Shown one piece after another: positions 27,283 through 35,533 of a stretch of 64,000 bases of DNA. The stretch is from Bacillota bacterium (GTDB taxonomy: Bacteria > Bacillota > Clostridia > Lachnospirales > Lachnospiraceae). Positions within the stretch are counted from its first letter, which is position 1, and every line of letters starts with the position of its first letter. The stretch covers positions 81,490 through 145,489 of the forward strand of contig JAEVYT010000011.1 of assembly GCA_023392615.1 (NCBI GenBank). The letters run 5' to 3'. The notes beneath the pieces were generated by a model, which saw only the letters and a program-made list of their open reading frames with translations, was not told the origin of the DNA and ran no database searches. The position numbers and the translations under genes were made by a program.

Positions 27283-27713
27283 AGAAATGTGATACATAGT
27301 TCAATCGCAACACGCTTCCACTTGGATGAAGTACGTAGTGGTGCATAAGGCCATTAAACACATGGCCTAAGCACCAACGACTTCATACAGTTGCTTTTTG
27401 AATCTATGTATCACATTTCTTTCGATACAGGCATTGTATAATTTTTCATGGATCACTTGCAACACGCTTCCGTTTGGAGGAAGTGCGTAGTGGTGCATAA
27501 GGCAATCAAACACATGGCCTAAGCACCAACGACTTCATACAGTTGCTTTTTGAATCTATGTATCACATTTCTTTCGATACTGGCATTGTATAATTTTTCA
27601 TGGATCACTTGCAGCACGCTTCCGTTTGGATGAAGTACGTAGCTGTGCATAAGGCCATTAAACACATGGCCTAAGCACCAACGACTTCATACAGTTGCTT
27701 TTTGAATCTATGG
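27283..27713. repeat. Three tandem copies of a 152-bp palindromic element
   Basis: A unit with an exact period of 152 bp occurs almost three times between the convergent PHP and mnmA genes. Each copy has a long hairpin at 27326-27386, 27478-27538 and 27630-27690: ATGAAGT, TGGTGC and AGGCC arms pair with GGCCT, GCACCA and ACTTCAT around a short loop. The first copy is bounded by 17-bp inverted ends (AGAAATGTGATACATAG at 27283-27299 and its complement at 27404-27420); later copies lack the left end and the third is truncated 6 bp before the mnmA stop codon. No protein is encoded. A related hairpin occurs at 63791-63864. Confidence 0.9.
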
Positions 27714-27718
27714 TTAGT

Positions 27719-28855
27719 CTATTTCATAATTGTGCCGCCGCCAACTACATAATCTCCTTGATAAAATACTACGGCTTGTCCAGGAGTGATGGCGCGCTGG
27801 GGCTCTTCAAAGATACACAGCACCTCATCTTCTCCTGTTTTTATAATCTTACATTTTGCGCCCTTATGAGAGTAACGGATTTTTGCATCCACTTCCATCT
27901 CTCCATCAAGATTTTCTATCGACATAAAGTTCAAGCGATTCGCACGCAGGCGATCCGAAAAGACTTCATCTCCATTTCCAATCACAACTTCATTACTCTC
28001 CGGCCTCAACTCCAGTACAAATACAGGGCGACCCATAGATAGGTTTAATCCCTTACGTTGCCCTACAGTATAATGGATAAGACCTTTATGTTTACCAATT
28101 ATCTCTCCGGCCGTATTCACAAAGTTACCCGGATTTAGACCCCTATAATCCTTCGCAATTAAATCAATTGAACGATTAAGTGAATTAGGATTAGATGCTT
28201 GCTCCTCTTCCAGATAATCCTGTATAAACCCTGCATAATTATTATCCGATACAAAGCATATCTCCTGGCTATCCGGTTTATTGGCCACAGGAAGCATTAA
28301 CTCCTGAGCCATCGTTCTTATCTCATCCTTTGCGAAATCTCCAACTGGCATCAGAGTATGAGCTAATTGATGCTGAGTCAAATTATATAATGCGTAGGTC
28401 TGATCTTTTGCAGGAGTAACTGATTTTTTTATTGTATATCTTCCATTTGGAAGTTGCGTAATGCTCGCATAATGTCCTGTTGCAATATAAGAAGCACCAA
28501 TGTCCAACGAGCGTTTTAGTAAGGATTCCCACTTCACATATCTGTTACATGCGATACAAGGATTCGGGGTCCTAGCCTGTAGATATTCCTCAACAAAATA
28601 ATCAATTACATTCTCTTTGAATTCTTTTTTAAAATTCATTACGTAATACGGAATGTCCAGTGCGGATGCCACTCTTCTCGCATCTTCTACAGCACTCAAA
28701 CCACAGCAACCACCATTCTCTTCCATGGAACAGACATCTTCATCCTGCCATATCTGCATTGTAACTCCGATTACATCGTAGCCCTGCTTTTTTAACAGGT
28801 ATGCTGCGACAGAGGAATCCACACCGCCAGACATTCCAACTACTACCTTTTCCAT
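27719..28855 (-). CDS. mnmA: tRNA-uridine 2-sulfurtransferase MnmA
   Basis: A 378-residue enzyme that thiolates U34 of tRNA Lys, Glu and Gln using sulfur passed from a cysteine desulfurase. Visible are the N-type ATP pyrophosphatase P-loop GMSGGVDSSVAA, the catalytic Cys in PNPCIACNRYVKW, the second catalytic Cys in DSQEICFV, and the C-terminal barrel ending VVFYQGDYVVGGGTI. GGAGG precedes the ATG by 5 nt. It is the last gene of iscR-iscS-iscU-mnmA, which fits because IscS supplies the sulfur. Its stop lies at the edge of the hairpin repeats. Confidence 0.96.
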   Translation of the reverse strand: MEKVVVGMSGGVDSSVAAYLLKKQGYDVIGVTMQIWQDEDVCSMEENGGCCGLSAVEDARRVASALDIPYYVMNFKKEFKENVIDYFVEEYLQARTPNPCIACNRYVKWESLLKRSLDIGASYIATGHYASITQLPNGRYTIKKSVTPAKDQTYALYNLTQHQLAHTLMPVGDFAKDEIRTMAQELMLPVANKPDSQEICFVSDNNYAGFIQDYLEEEQASNPNSLNRSIDLIAKDYRGLNPGNFVNTAGEIIGKHKGLIHYTVGQRKGLNLSMGRPVFVLELRPESNEVVIGNGDEVFSDRLRANRLNFMSIENLDGEMEVDAKIRYSHKGAKCKIIKTGEDEVLCIFEEPQRAITPGQAVVFYQGDYVVGGGTIMK

Positions 28856-28902
28856 TCATACCTCCATGCCGGCTTCTGTTTTTATGAACATACCGGATCT
28901 AA

Positions 28903-29340
28903 TTAGTATACTACTTCTTCTTCATCTTCATGGATATCTGATTTCGGTTTTTCAAGTCCTTCGATCTTAATGCCTTTCTTTTCTGCGTAATCCCATAGTG
29001 CAGCATGAATTGCTTCTTCTGCAAGTAAGGAACAGTGTACTTTAACTGGAGGCAAACCATCAAGCGCTTCCATAACTGCCTTATTGGTTACTTCCAGAGC
29101 ATCCTGTACTGTCTTACCCTTTACTAGCTCTGTTGCCATGCTGCTGGTAGCTACCGCTGCACCACATCCGAAGGTTTTAAACTTTACATCATTAATGATG
29201 CCGCTTTCATCAATGTCAAGATAAATTCTCATGATATCTCCACATTTCGCATTTCCTACAGTACCTACACCACTTGCATTCTCTATCTCCCCAACATTTC
29301 TTGGGTTTGTAAAATGATCCATAACTTTTTCTGTATACAT
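28903..29340 (-). CDS. iscU: Fe-S cluster assembly scaffold, IscU/NifU-N type
   Basis: A 145-residue scaffold on which Fe-S clusters are assembled. It shows the three ligand cysteines in order: GNAKCGD, KTFGCGAAVA and VHCSLLAEEA. The C-terminal acidic extension (PKSDIHEDEEEVVY) is typical for Clostridia. AGGAGG precedes the start. It lies between the cysteine desulfurase and mnmA on one transcript. It could equally be labelled NifU, since Clostridia use short NifU-like forms without the C-terminal domains. Confidence 0.94.
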   Translation of the reverse strand: MYTEKVMDHFTNPRNVGEIENASGVGTVGNAKCGDIMRIYLDIDESGIINDVKFKTFGCGAAVATSSMATELVKGKTVQDALEVTNKAVMEALDGLPPVKVHCSLLAEEAIHAALWDYAEKKGIKIEGLEKPKSDIHEDEEEVVY

Positions 29341-29383
29341 ACTATTTCCTCCTATAATGAATGTAATTTGTTAGTTAAGTGTG

Positions 29384-30562
29384 TTATTTCTTCTTCATAA
29401 AGTCCTCAAATAGAGGAGACATTTTGCGTAACTTATCAACAATTTCTACAATCTGATCCACTGTATAATTAATCTCTGCATCAGTATTCTCATGGCTTAC
29501 CGTTAGTCTTAAGGAACCATGTGCAATCTCATGTGGAAGTCCAATAGCAAGTAGTACGTGGGATGGATCTAATGAACCTGAAGTACAGGCAGAACCACTG
29601 GATGCACATATGTTTTTCATATCCAACATAATCAATAAAGATTCACCTTCAATGAACTGAAAGCTGAAATTCGCATTATTCGGCAATCTTCTTAACTTAT
29701 CACCATTTACTCTTACAAAGGGAACTTCTTCAAGAACTCTCTTCATAAGTAAATTTCTAAGCTTTGTTTCCTTATCGCATCTCTCTTTCATGGTATCCAT
29801 AGCGATCTGTACGGCTTTACCAAATCCGACGATACCGGGTACATTTTCTGTGCCGGCTCTTCTTTGTCTCTCCTGCGCACCTCCATGAACATAAGAACGT
29901 AATTTCAATCCCTTTCTGATGTATAAGAAACCAATTCCTTTTGGGCCGTTAATTTTATGTCCACTTGCACTAAGCATATCAATATTTAAGTCATTTACAT
30001 CAATAGGAACATGGCCAAATGCTTGTACTGCGTCGGTATGGAAGATAACATTATGTTTTCTTGCTATTTCACCGATTTCTTTGATTGGCTGCATGGTACC
30101 GATTTCATTATTAGCAAACATAACAGAAATCAAAATTGTTGTTGGTTTGATTGCTTTCTCTAGCTGATCTAACTTTATTACACCATTCTCATCTACATCT
30201 ACATAAGTTACTTCCACACCATGTTTTTCAAGATACTCACAAGTATGAAGAATCGCATGATGCTCGACTTTTGATGTAATTATATGATTCCCTTTATCTG
30301 CGTAAGCATCCACAGCTGCTTTTATTGCCCAGTTATCAGACTCAGTACCACCCGCTGTAAAATAGATTTCTGCGTTGTCTCCACCTAAAGCCTTTGCAAT
30401 GGTACTTCTAGCTTCATCTACTGCCTTCTTATTCTGAGCAGCAAATTCATATACACTGGAAGGGTTGCCATATAACTCAGTAAAATAAGGAAGCATCGCC
30501 TCTACAACTTCCTGTCTAGTTTTTGTTGTTGCTGCATTATCAAGATATATTTTCTTATCCAT
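29384..30562 (-). CDS. iscS: Cysteine desulfurase, NifS/IscS type
   Basis: A 392-residue PLP enzyme that frees sulfur from cysteine as a persulfide for Fe-S clusters and tRNA thiolation. Motifs: YLDNAATTKTRQEV at the N terminus, VEHHAIL, the PLP-lysine segment SASGHKINGPKGIGF, and the persulfide Cys in SSGSACTSGSLDPSHVL. ATG 30562 lies 7 nt after AGGAG; an upstream frame extension to 30583 is rejected. It is flanked by iscR and iscU in one operon. Confidence 0.96.
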   Translation of the reverse strand: MDKKIYLDNAATTKTRQEVVEAMLPYFTELYGNPSSVYEFAAQNKKAVDEARSTIAKALGGDNAEIYFTAGGTESDNWAIKAAVDAYADKGNHIITSKVEHHAILHTCEYLEKHGVEVTYVDVDENGVIKLDQLEKAIKPTTILISVMFANNEIGTMQPIKEIGEIARKHNVIFHTDAVQAFGHVPIDVNDLNIDMLSASGHKINGPKGIGFLYIRKGLKLRSYVHGGAQERQRRAGTENVPGIVGFGKAVQIAMDTMKERCDKETKLRNLLMKRVLEEVPFVRVNGDKLRRLPNNANFSFQFIEGESLLIMLDMKNICASSGSACTSGSLDPSHVLLAIGLPHEIAHGSLRLTVSHENTDAEINYTVDQIVEIVDKLRKMSPLFEDFMKKK

Positions 30563-30588
30563 ACGCCATCTCCTAATCCACATCTAAA

Positions 30589-31059
30589 TTAACCACATGT
30601 TTGTTTTGCTTTTGTATCCGTATGTGCCGAATTAGTTTGTATTCTTTTACTCTCATCTACCAACTCAGATAATTTTATCGAATCAACCGCCTCATTGATA
30701 CTATCACTAATTCTCTTCCATACATATTTTGTTACACAAGAATCCGAGCTAGTACAGATACTGTCTCCTTGGACGACCTCAGAGCAATCAACGGGACTGA
30801 GATCTCCTTCCAAAGCTCTAAGGATAGCTCCTACCGATATATCCTTTGCAGGTACAGCTAGCATATATCCACCTTGCGCCCCTCTAATTCCTTTCACAAT
30901 ACCGGCCTTTTTGAGCTTTGCTATCAACTGTTCCAGATAGCTAATTGATATTCCTTGCCTCTCAGCAATTTGACTTAATGCTACCGTATCTTCATCCGCA
31001 TGCACTGCCAAATCGAGAACTGCTCTTAATCCATATCTACCCTTCGTAGATAGCAACAT
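30589..31059 (-). CDS. iscR: Rrf2-family regulator of the isc operon, IscR-like
   Basis: A 156-residue winged-helix regulator. The start MLLSTKGRYGLRAVLDLA and the recognition region ISISYLEQLIAKLKKAGIVKGIRGAQGGY are typical of Rrf2 proteins. Three cysteines at about 92, 102 and 108 (spacing x9 and x5, against x5 and x5 in E. coli IscR) probably hold a [2Fe-2S] cluster; another Cys is at the end. It is first in iscR-iscS-iscU-mnmA, so it likely reports cluster status and controls its own operon through the iterons at 31140-31184. Confidence 0.92.
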   Translation of the reverse strand: MLLSTKGRYGLRAVLDLAVHADEDTVALSQIAERQGISISYLEQLIAKLKKAGIVKGIRGAQGGYMLAVPAKDISVGAILRALEGDLSPVDCSEVVQGDSICTSSDSCVTKYVWKRISDSINEAVDSIKLSELVDESKRIQTNSAHTDTKAKQTCG

Positions 31060-31139
31060 AATCTCACCTCTTTATCTATATTTATATCGAATTACTCTTG
31101 CTTTAATTTATGCAGAAATGCAATACCAGTTCCATTTAA

Positions 31140-31184
31140 TTCCTACTAATTTATTTCCTAGTATTTTATTTCCTATTAATTTAC
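31140..31184. promoter_or_regulatory. Three 15-bp iterons just downstream of the iscR promoter
   Basis: Three direct repeats, TTCCTACTAATTTAT, TTCCTAGTATTTTAT and TTCCTATTAATTTAC, begin at 31140, 31155 and 31170 with an exact 15-bp period. They cover about +2 to +46 of the predicted iscR transcript. They are a strong candidate for the IscR operator or another roadblock site. Confidence 0.65.
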
Positions 31185-31192
31185 TCGGTTAT

Positions 31193-31221
31193 AATATAGC
31201 ACCCTTCCAACTTTCTGTCAA
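31193..31221 (-). promoter_or_regulatory. iscR operon promoter
   Basis: Minus-strand TTGACA (31221-31216), a 17-nt spacer and TATATT (31198-31193). Predicted start near 31186, about 127 nt before the iscR ATG. Confidence 0.8.
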
Positions 31222-31360
31222 TATTATTTCATAGTATTTGCTAAAATATTTATTTAATTTCTTTCTTAACCATCTAAACATAAGTTTTTAAACTTAGAAA
31301 TATATTTACTATGAATAGATGAGCATGATTCAAATGCTAGCATTGTATTGGAGATGTTCT

Positions 31361-32938
31361 ATGGAGAAAAAAGCTCTCTCAGCACAAGAGATTAGTAAAA
31401 TGAAGCGAAGTAATATTGTAAAGGGAACTTTGATTCTTACCTTAGCCGGGTTTGTAACAAGATTTATCGGGTTTTTTTATCGTATATTCTTATCAAATAC
31501 AATGGGAGCGGAGTTATTAGGTATCTACCAGTTGATTTTCCCTGTATTTGGAATATGTTATACAATTTTTGCCGCAGGGATTCAAACATCAATATCAAGA
31601 CTTGTCGCAGGAGAAATCGGAAAACGTAACCCGAAGAACGTAAGTAAAATTTTAAGAATTAGTGTTTTTCTCTCGATATTTTTAGCGATTGGTTTATCAT
31701 TTTTAATTTATTATTATGCTGATTTTATCGCTTTACGTTTTCTTATGGAACGCCGAAGTGCAGAATCCTTAAGAATTCTTGCACTTGCCTTCCCCTTCTG
31801 CGGTATTACCGCCTGTATAAATGGTTATTATTACGGGCTAAAGAAAGCAGGCGTGCCGGCTATCACACAACTAGTGGAACAGTTTGCTAGAGTTATCATT
31901 GTATACATTGTAGCTTTTTATCTGGGGAATGGTGACGGCAAAGTAACCTGTGAGCTAGCAGTCATTGGTGTGGTAATTGGTGAAATCGCTTCTTGTTTTT
32001 ACAATATTATATCCCTGTATGTATCCAAATCACCATCAAAAATAATTGTTTCCGGACCGGACCCTAACGCTATAGAAAGCAAGAGACGTACTATACTAAA
32101 AGACTTATTACAACTAAGTGTTCCACTTTCCGCAAATCGTCTTCTCTTGAGCATCCTACATAGTATTGAAGCCATTCTAATCCCCACTATGTTACGCCGT
32201 TACGGACTCTCAACACAAGAATCTTTAATTATATACGGTGTTTTAAATGGTATGTCACTTCCGTTTATTCTATTTCCAACAGCAGTAATTAACGCCTTGG
32301 CTGTATTAGTATTACCGACCGTATCAGAAGCGCAAGCAGTTAATAACAATCGACTCATTGGCAAAACAACGGAAATTTCAATAAAATACAGCTTAATGAT
32401 AGGAATTATAAGCACAGGGCTATTTATTATATACGGTAATGATTTGGGAATTACCGTATTCCACAATGCCTCCTCGGGTGCCTATCTTGTGATATTAGCC
32501 TGGCTTTGTCCGTTTATCTACTTAACAACAACACTGGGTAGTATTATAAATGGTTTAGGTAAGACTCATGTTACTTTTATTAACTCTGTAATTGGAACGG
32601 TATTCAAAATAGTACTAATCATTGTTTTAATACCGTCAAAAGGAATTAATGGTTATTTAATTGCTCTCCTGATTGGCCAATTGATTATCACAGGGTTGGA
32701 TGCATTTGCAGTAATCCGATATGTTCATTTTACACTGGATAGTATGAACTCCATCGTTAAACCTACCCTTGTTACAGTTTTTTGTAGTTTCTTATTCAAT
32801 GCTGGTTATGAGTACGTAAAAAAAATGACACATACCAATGAAGTGGTCTTATTACTGACCTTTTGCTTCTTGTTATGCGTCACTAGTATGATCTTATTAA
32901 CCATCATAGGTTCTGTTTCTAAAAAGGATTTTAGATGA
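31361..32938 (+). CDS. SpoVB/MurJ-type polysaccharide flippase
   Basis: A 525-residue membrane protein with about fourteen hydrophobic helices, of the MOP flippase superfamily. The start NIVKGTLILTLAGFVTRFIGFFYRI and ISRLVAGEIGKRN are characteristic of the SpoVB/YtgP branch, which handles lipid-linked precursors of peptidoglycan or spore cortex. ATG 31361 follows TGGAG by 8 nt; the longer frame from 31319 has no ribosome site. Its last 8 bp overlap the end of the convergent GGDEF gene. Whether it serves sporulation (spoVB) or general wall growth cannot be decided. Confidence 0.85.
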   Translation: MEKKALSAQEISKMKRSNIVKGTLILTLAGFVTRFIGFFYRIFLSNTMGAELLGIYQLIFPVFGICYTIFAAGIQTSISRLVAGEIGKRNPKNVSKILRISVFLSIFLAIGLSFLIYYYADFIALRFLMERRSAESLRILALAFPFCGITACINGYYYGLKKAGVPAITQLVEQFARVIIVYIVAFYLGNGDGKVTCELAVIGVVIGEIASCFYNIISLYVSKSPSKIIVSGPDPNAIESKRRTILKDLLQLSVPLSANRLLLSILHSIEAILIPTMLRRYGLSTQESLIIYGVLNGMSLPFILFPTAVINALAVLVLPTVSEAQAVNNNRLIGKTTEISIKYSLMIGIISTGLFIIYGNDLGITVFHNASSGAYLVILAWLCPFIYLTTTLGSIINGLGKTHVTFINSVIGTVFKIVLIIVLIPSKGINGYLIALLIGQLIITGLDAFAVIRYVHFTLDSMNSIVKPTLVTVFCSFLFNAGYEYVKKMTHTNEVVLLLTFCFLLCVTSMILLTIIGSVSKKDFR

Positions 32939-34337
32939 CAGCGGAGTAAAGTAAATAGTTATTCTTACCCTGTTCCTTAACACGATAAAGAGCTTGATCT
33001 GCCCTATCGATTAATTGCTCATAGCACAAACCGTCTTCCGGATACATCGCCATACCGATACTTGCTGAAATCGGGATGGAATCATCTCCGCAGACCAATG
33101 TGGTATCAAGCTCTTTTTTCAACTTAGAAGCCTTGTATAGCCCCTCTTCCACATTATTAATATTTCCTGAAAAAACAACAAACTCATCTCCACCGATTCT
33201 TCCGATGATTTCGCCTTCAGCGAAGATTTCTTTAATACGATTGATAACGTAGATTAAAACCTTATCACCCTGCAAATGGCCAAAATTATCATTAATGCTC
33301 TTAAAATCATCAAAATCAATGAACATTAACATATGTTGTCCAACTTTATGTCCTGTTATATATTTATCAATCTTCTTGATCGTAACTTCTTTATTATATA
33401 CTCCTGTTAATGGATCTCGTGTCGCTTTATATTCTAGCGCTTCTAGCTCTCTCTTTTGCATATCAATGTTTACGATTTTGCCAATTATACGAATCGGCTT
33501 CTTATTATCATCATATATTGTCTTGCCCATAATCTGACACCAGATATATTCTCCAAGGCGATCCTTGATACGATACTCTGATTCAATGATACTTTTCCCT
33601 TCAATCAGGTGCTGGCAAAATTCCAGATAGACACCCCAGTCATCAGGATGAATAGAATCTCTTCGCTGATCACAGGTCATGATAAATGCTTGTACTTTGG
33701 GTCGTCTATCAAATAATTCAGTGTATTTGTTCGTATATACCATATAATCATTCGGAACATCATATTCAAAAATAACATCTTGCGAAAGCTCTGTAGCAAT
33801 ACGATAACGTTCACTCTCAATCAGTATTGTATCTTGCATCTTCTTTTGCTCCGTCATATCAACAAACACCACAGAACAAGTATGCTTCCCATCCTTACCG
33901 ATTGAATTGTTGCCGGTCATTAACATATTAACTAATTCTCCATCTCGATTGACCAACTTTACATCGCAATGAATTGTCTCTTCACCAATCTGCTTCCAAA
34001 TCTCTGATACAAACGATTTATCATCCGGATCTATAAAGTCCAACAAAGAAGTTTTATTAACATCCTTTACTTCTGTCTTGTCATAACCTAAAATATTGTA
34101 AAAACCCATACTCGTGTAAAGTATCCTTAAATCATCCTCTAATAAGAAATGAACCAATCCAGCATGAAAACTATTTGTGATATTTCTAAGTTCAACTGCT
34201 GCTTTCGTAATTCTTTTCTCATTCTCCAAACGATAAAGCAATATGATTGCTACCACGATGATACATATGCTTATGATTAACAATATAAGTGTAAACAATA
34301 TAGCTGGATCTTGAAATGCACTCATTAATCTTTCCAT
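32931..34337 (-). CDS. Membrane-bound PAS-PAS-GGDEF diguanylate cyclase
   Basis: A 468-residue protein with one N-terminal transmembrane helix (about 14-38), two PAS domains (about 50-165 and 170-295) and a GGDEF domain (about 305-468). The active-site loop reads RIGGDEFVVFSG, intact, and a DFDDFKSINDNFGHLQGD metal-binding segment is present, so c-di-GMP synthesis is likely. No RxxD inhibitory site was evident. ATG 34337 is set by GGAGG 5 nt upstream; a TTG at 34349 overlaps that site. It overlaps the convergent flippase gene by 8 bp. Confidence 0.92.
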   Translation of the reverse strand: MERLMSAFQDPAILFTLILLIISICIIVVAIILLYRLENEKRITKAAVELRNITNSFHAGLVHFLLEDDLRILYTSMGFYNILGYDKTEVKDVNKTSLLDFIDPDDKSFVSEIWKQIGEETIHCDVKLVNRDGELVNMLMTGNNSIGKDGKHTCSVVFVDMTEQKKMQDTILIESERYRIATELSQDVIFEYDVPNDYMVYTNKYTELFDRRPKVQAFIMTCDQRRDSIHPDDWGVYLEFCQHLIEGKSIIESEYRIKDRLGEYIWCQIMGKTIYDDNKKPIRIIGKIVNIDMQKRELEALEYKATRDPLTGVYNKEVTIKKIDKYITGHKVGQHMLMFIDFDDFKSINDNFGHLQGDKVLIYVINRIKEIFAEGEIIGRIGGDEFVVFSGNINNVEEGLYKASKLKKELDTTLVCGDDSIPISASIGMAMYPEDGLCYEQLIDRADQALYRVKEQGKNNYLLYSAVI

Positions 34338-34430
34338 AATATCCTCCAATGCCTAAAGGCATTTCCCCCAAGTAAAAACCCATACGATTACTAAAACCCT
34401 AAGGAGTTACCCTGTTACTTATCAGACCTC

Positions 34431-35336
34431 CTATAAATCATAAGGAGTAACCTGATATACGTAGTAGTTTAACCAATTTGTATACATTGCATTAGCATGT
34501 GCTCTCCAAACTAAATTTGGACGTTGTTCCGGTTGATTCTCCGGATAATAATTCTTGGGTAAAGCTATCTCTAATCCTTTTAATACATCTCTTTTATATT
34601 CTTTATCTAATGATATACGGTCATATTCTGGATGACCCATAACAAATATTTGTTTCCCATCTTTCGCAATCACGATAAATACTCCTGCCTCTTCCGATTC
34701 AGCAAGAATCTCTAATTCACTGTTAGCAAGAATCGCCTCCCTAGATACCGTAGTGTATCTTGAGTGCGGGGCATAGAATACATCATCAAAGCCTCTGACA
34801 AATGGAACCTTTCTTTTTAAAACTTTATGTTCGAAGATGCCAAACACCTTATCATTTAGTGTCTCTTTATTTATCCCATAATGATAATATAATCCTGCCT
34901 GTGCTCCCCAACAAATATGTAAGGTTGAAGTAACATTCGTTTTAGACCATTCCATGATCTTTACCAACTCATCCCAGTACGTTACTTCTTCAAACTCCAT
35001 CAGTTCAACGGGCGCACCGGTAATAATCAATCCATCAAACTTTTTGTTCTTAATATCGTCAATCGTAAGATAGAATTGATCCAAATGACTGGTTGGTGTA
35101 TGAGAACCTGTATAGGAGCCCGTTGTCAAGAAAGTAACATCTACTTGAAGTGGCGTATTTGAAAGACTACGTAACAGTTGTACCTCTGTATCCTCTTTGA
35201 TTGGCATCAAATTAAGGATTGCTATTTTTAACGGTCTGATATCCTGATGTGTCGCCCTAGTCTCATCCATAATGAAGATATTTTCATCTTCCAATATTCT
35301 TTTTGCAGGTAAGTCACTTTGTATTCTTATAGGCAT
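34431..35336 (-). CDS. metAA: Homoserine O-acetyltransferase, MetA family
   Basis: A 301-residue acyltransferase that activates homoserine for methionine synthesis. The start MPIRIQSDLPAKRILE, catalytic Cys142 (HICWGAQAGLYYHYG) and MGHPEYD match MetA. Position 111 is Glu (TGAPVELMEF); in this family Glu111 marks acetyl-CoA use and Gly111 succinyl-CoA use, so acetylation is predicted. The open frame extends 52 codons further upstream, but a promoter inside that extension (35408-35380) and family length fix the start at 35336. Confidence 0.92.
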   Translation of the reverse strand: MPIRIQSDLPAKRILEDENIFIMDETRATHQDIRPLKIAILNLMPIKEDTEVQLLRSLSNTPLQVDVTFLTTGSYTGSHTPTSHLDQFYLTIDDIKNKKFDGLIITGAPVELMEFEEVTYWDELVKIMEWSKTNVTSTLHICWGAQAGLYYHYGINKETLNDKVFGIFEHKVLKRKVPFVRGFDDVFYAPHSRYTTVSREAILANSELEILAESEEAGVFIVIAKDGKQIFVMGHPEYDRISLDKEYKRDVLKGLEIALPKNYYPENQPEQRPNLVWRAHANAMYTNWLNYYVYQVTPYDL

Positions 35337-35379
35337 AGGCAATCCCCATTTTCTTGTAATTTTATTCAGAATTAATCTA

Positions 35380-35408
35380 ATAATAGCATGCTTTTTTTCA
35401 TAAATCAA
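35380..35408 (-). promoter_or_regulatory. metA promoter
   Basis: Minus-strand TTGATT (35408-35403), 17-nt spacer, TATTAT (35385-35380). The predicted start leaves a leader of about 35 nt before ATG 35336 and excludes the longer reading frame. No SAM riboswitch or T-box fits in that leader. Confidence 0.65.
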
Positions 35409-35471
35409 CCAATATTCGTCAATTCCAATCATATGTAATAGATTGATAAACGTAGCGTTAGTTTTATAAAA

Positions 35472-35520
35472 GAAACTTTCCAAAAGAAACAACTATAAAT
35501 GAGTATCTAAGGAAAGTTTC
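35472..35520 (-). terminator. Terminator-like hairpin after ligA
   Basis: Perfect 10-bp arms GAAACTTTCC (35472-35481) and its complement (35511-35520) with a 29-nt loop, followed on the minus strand by TTTTATAAAA. It begins 14 bp after the ligA stop. The long loop lowers confidence. Confidence 0.5.
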
Positions 35521-35533
35521 AACGGTATTCAAT

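Noticed and set aside
27283..27713. CRISPR array from three regular repeats
   Set aside because: The repeat unit is 152 bp with no unique spacers between short repeats, and there are no cas genes.
35337..35492. 52-codon N-terminal extension of MetA
   Set aside because: The predicted promoter lies inside it and the family begins with MPIRIPxxLPA at 35336.
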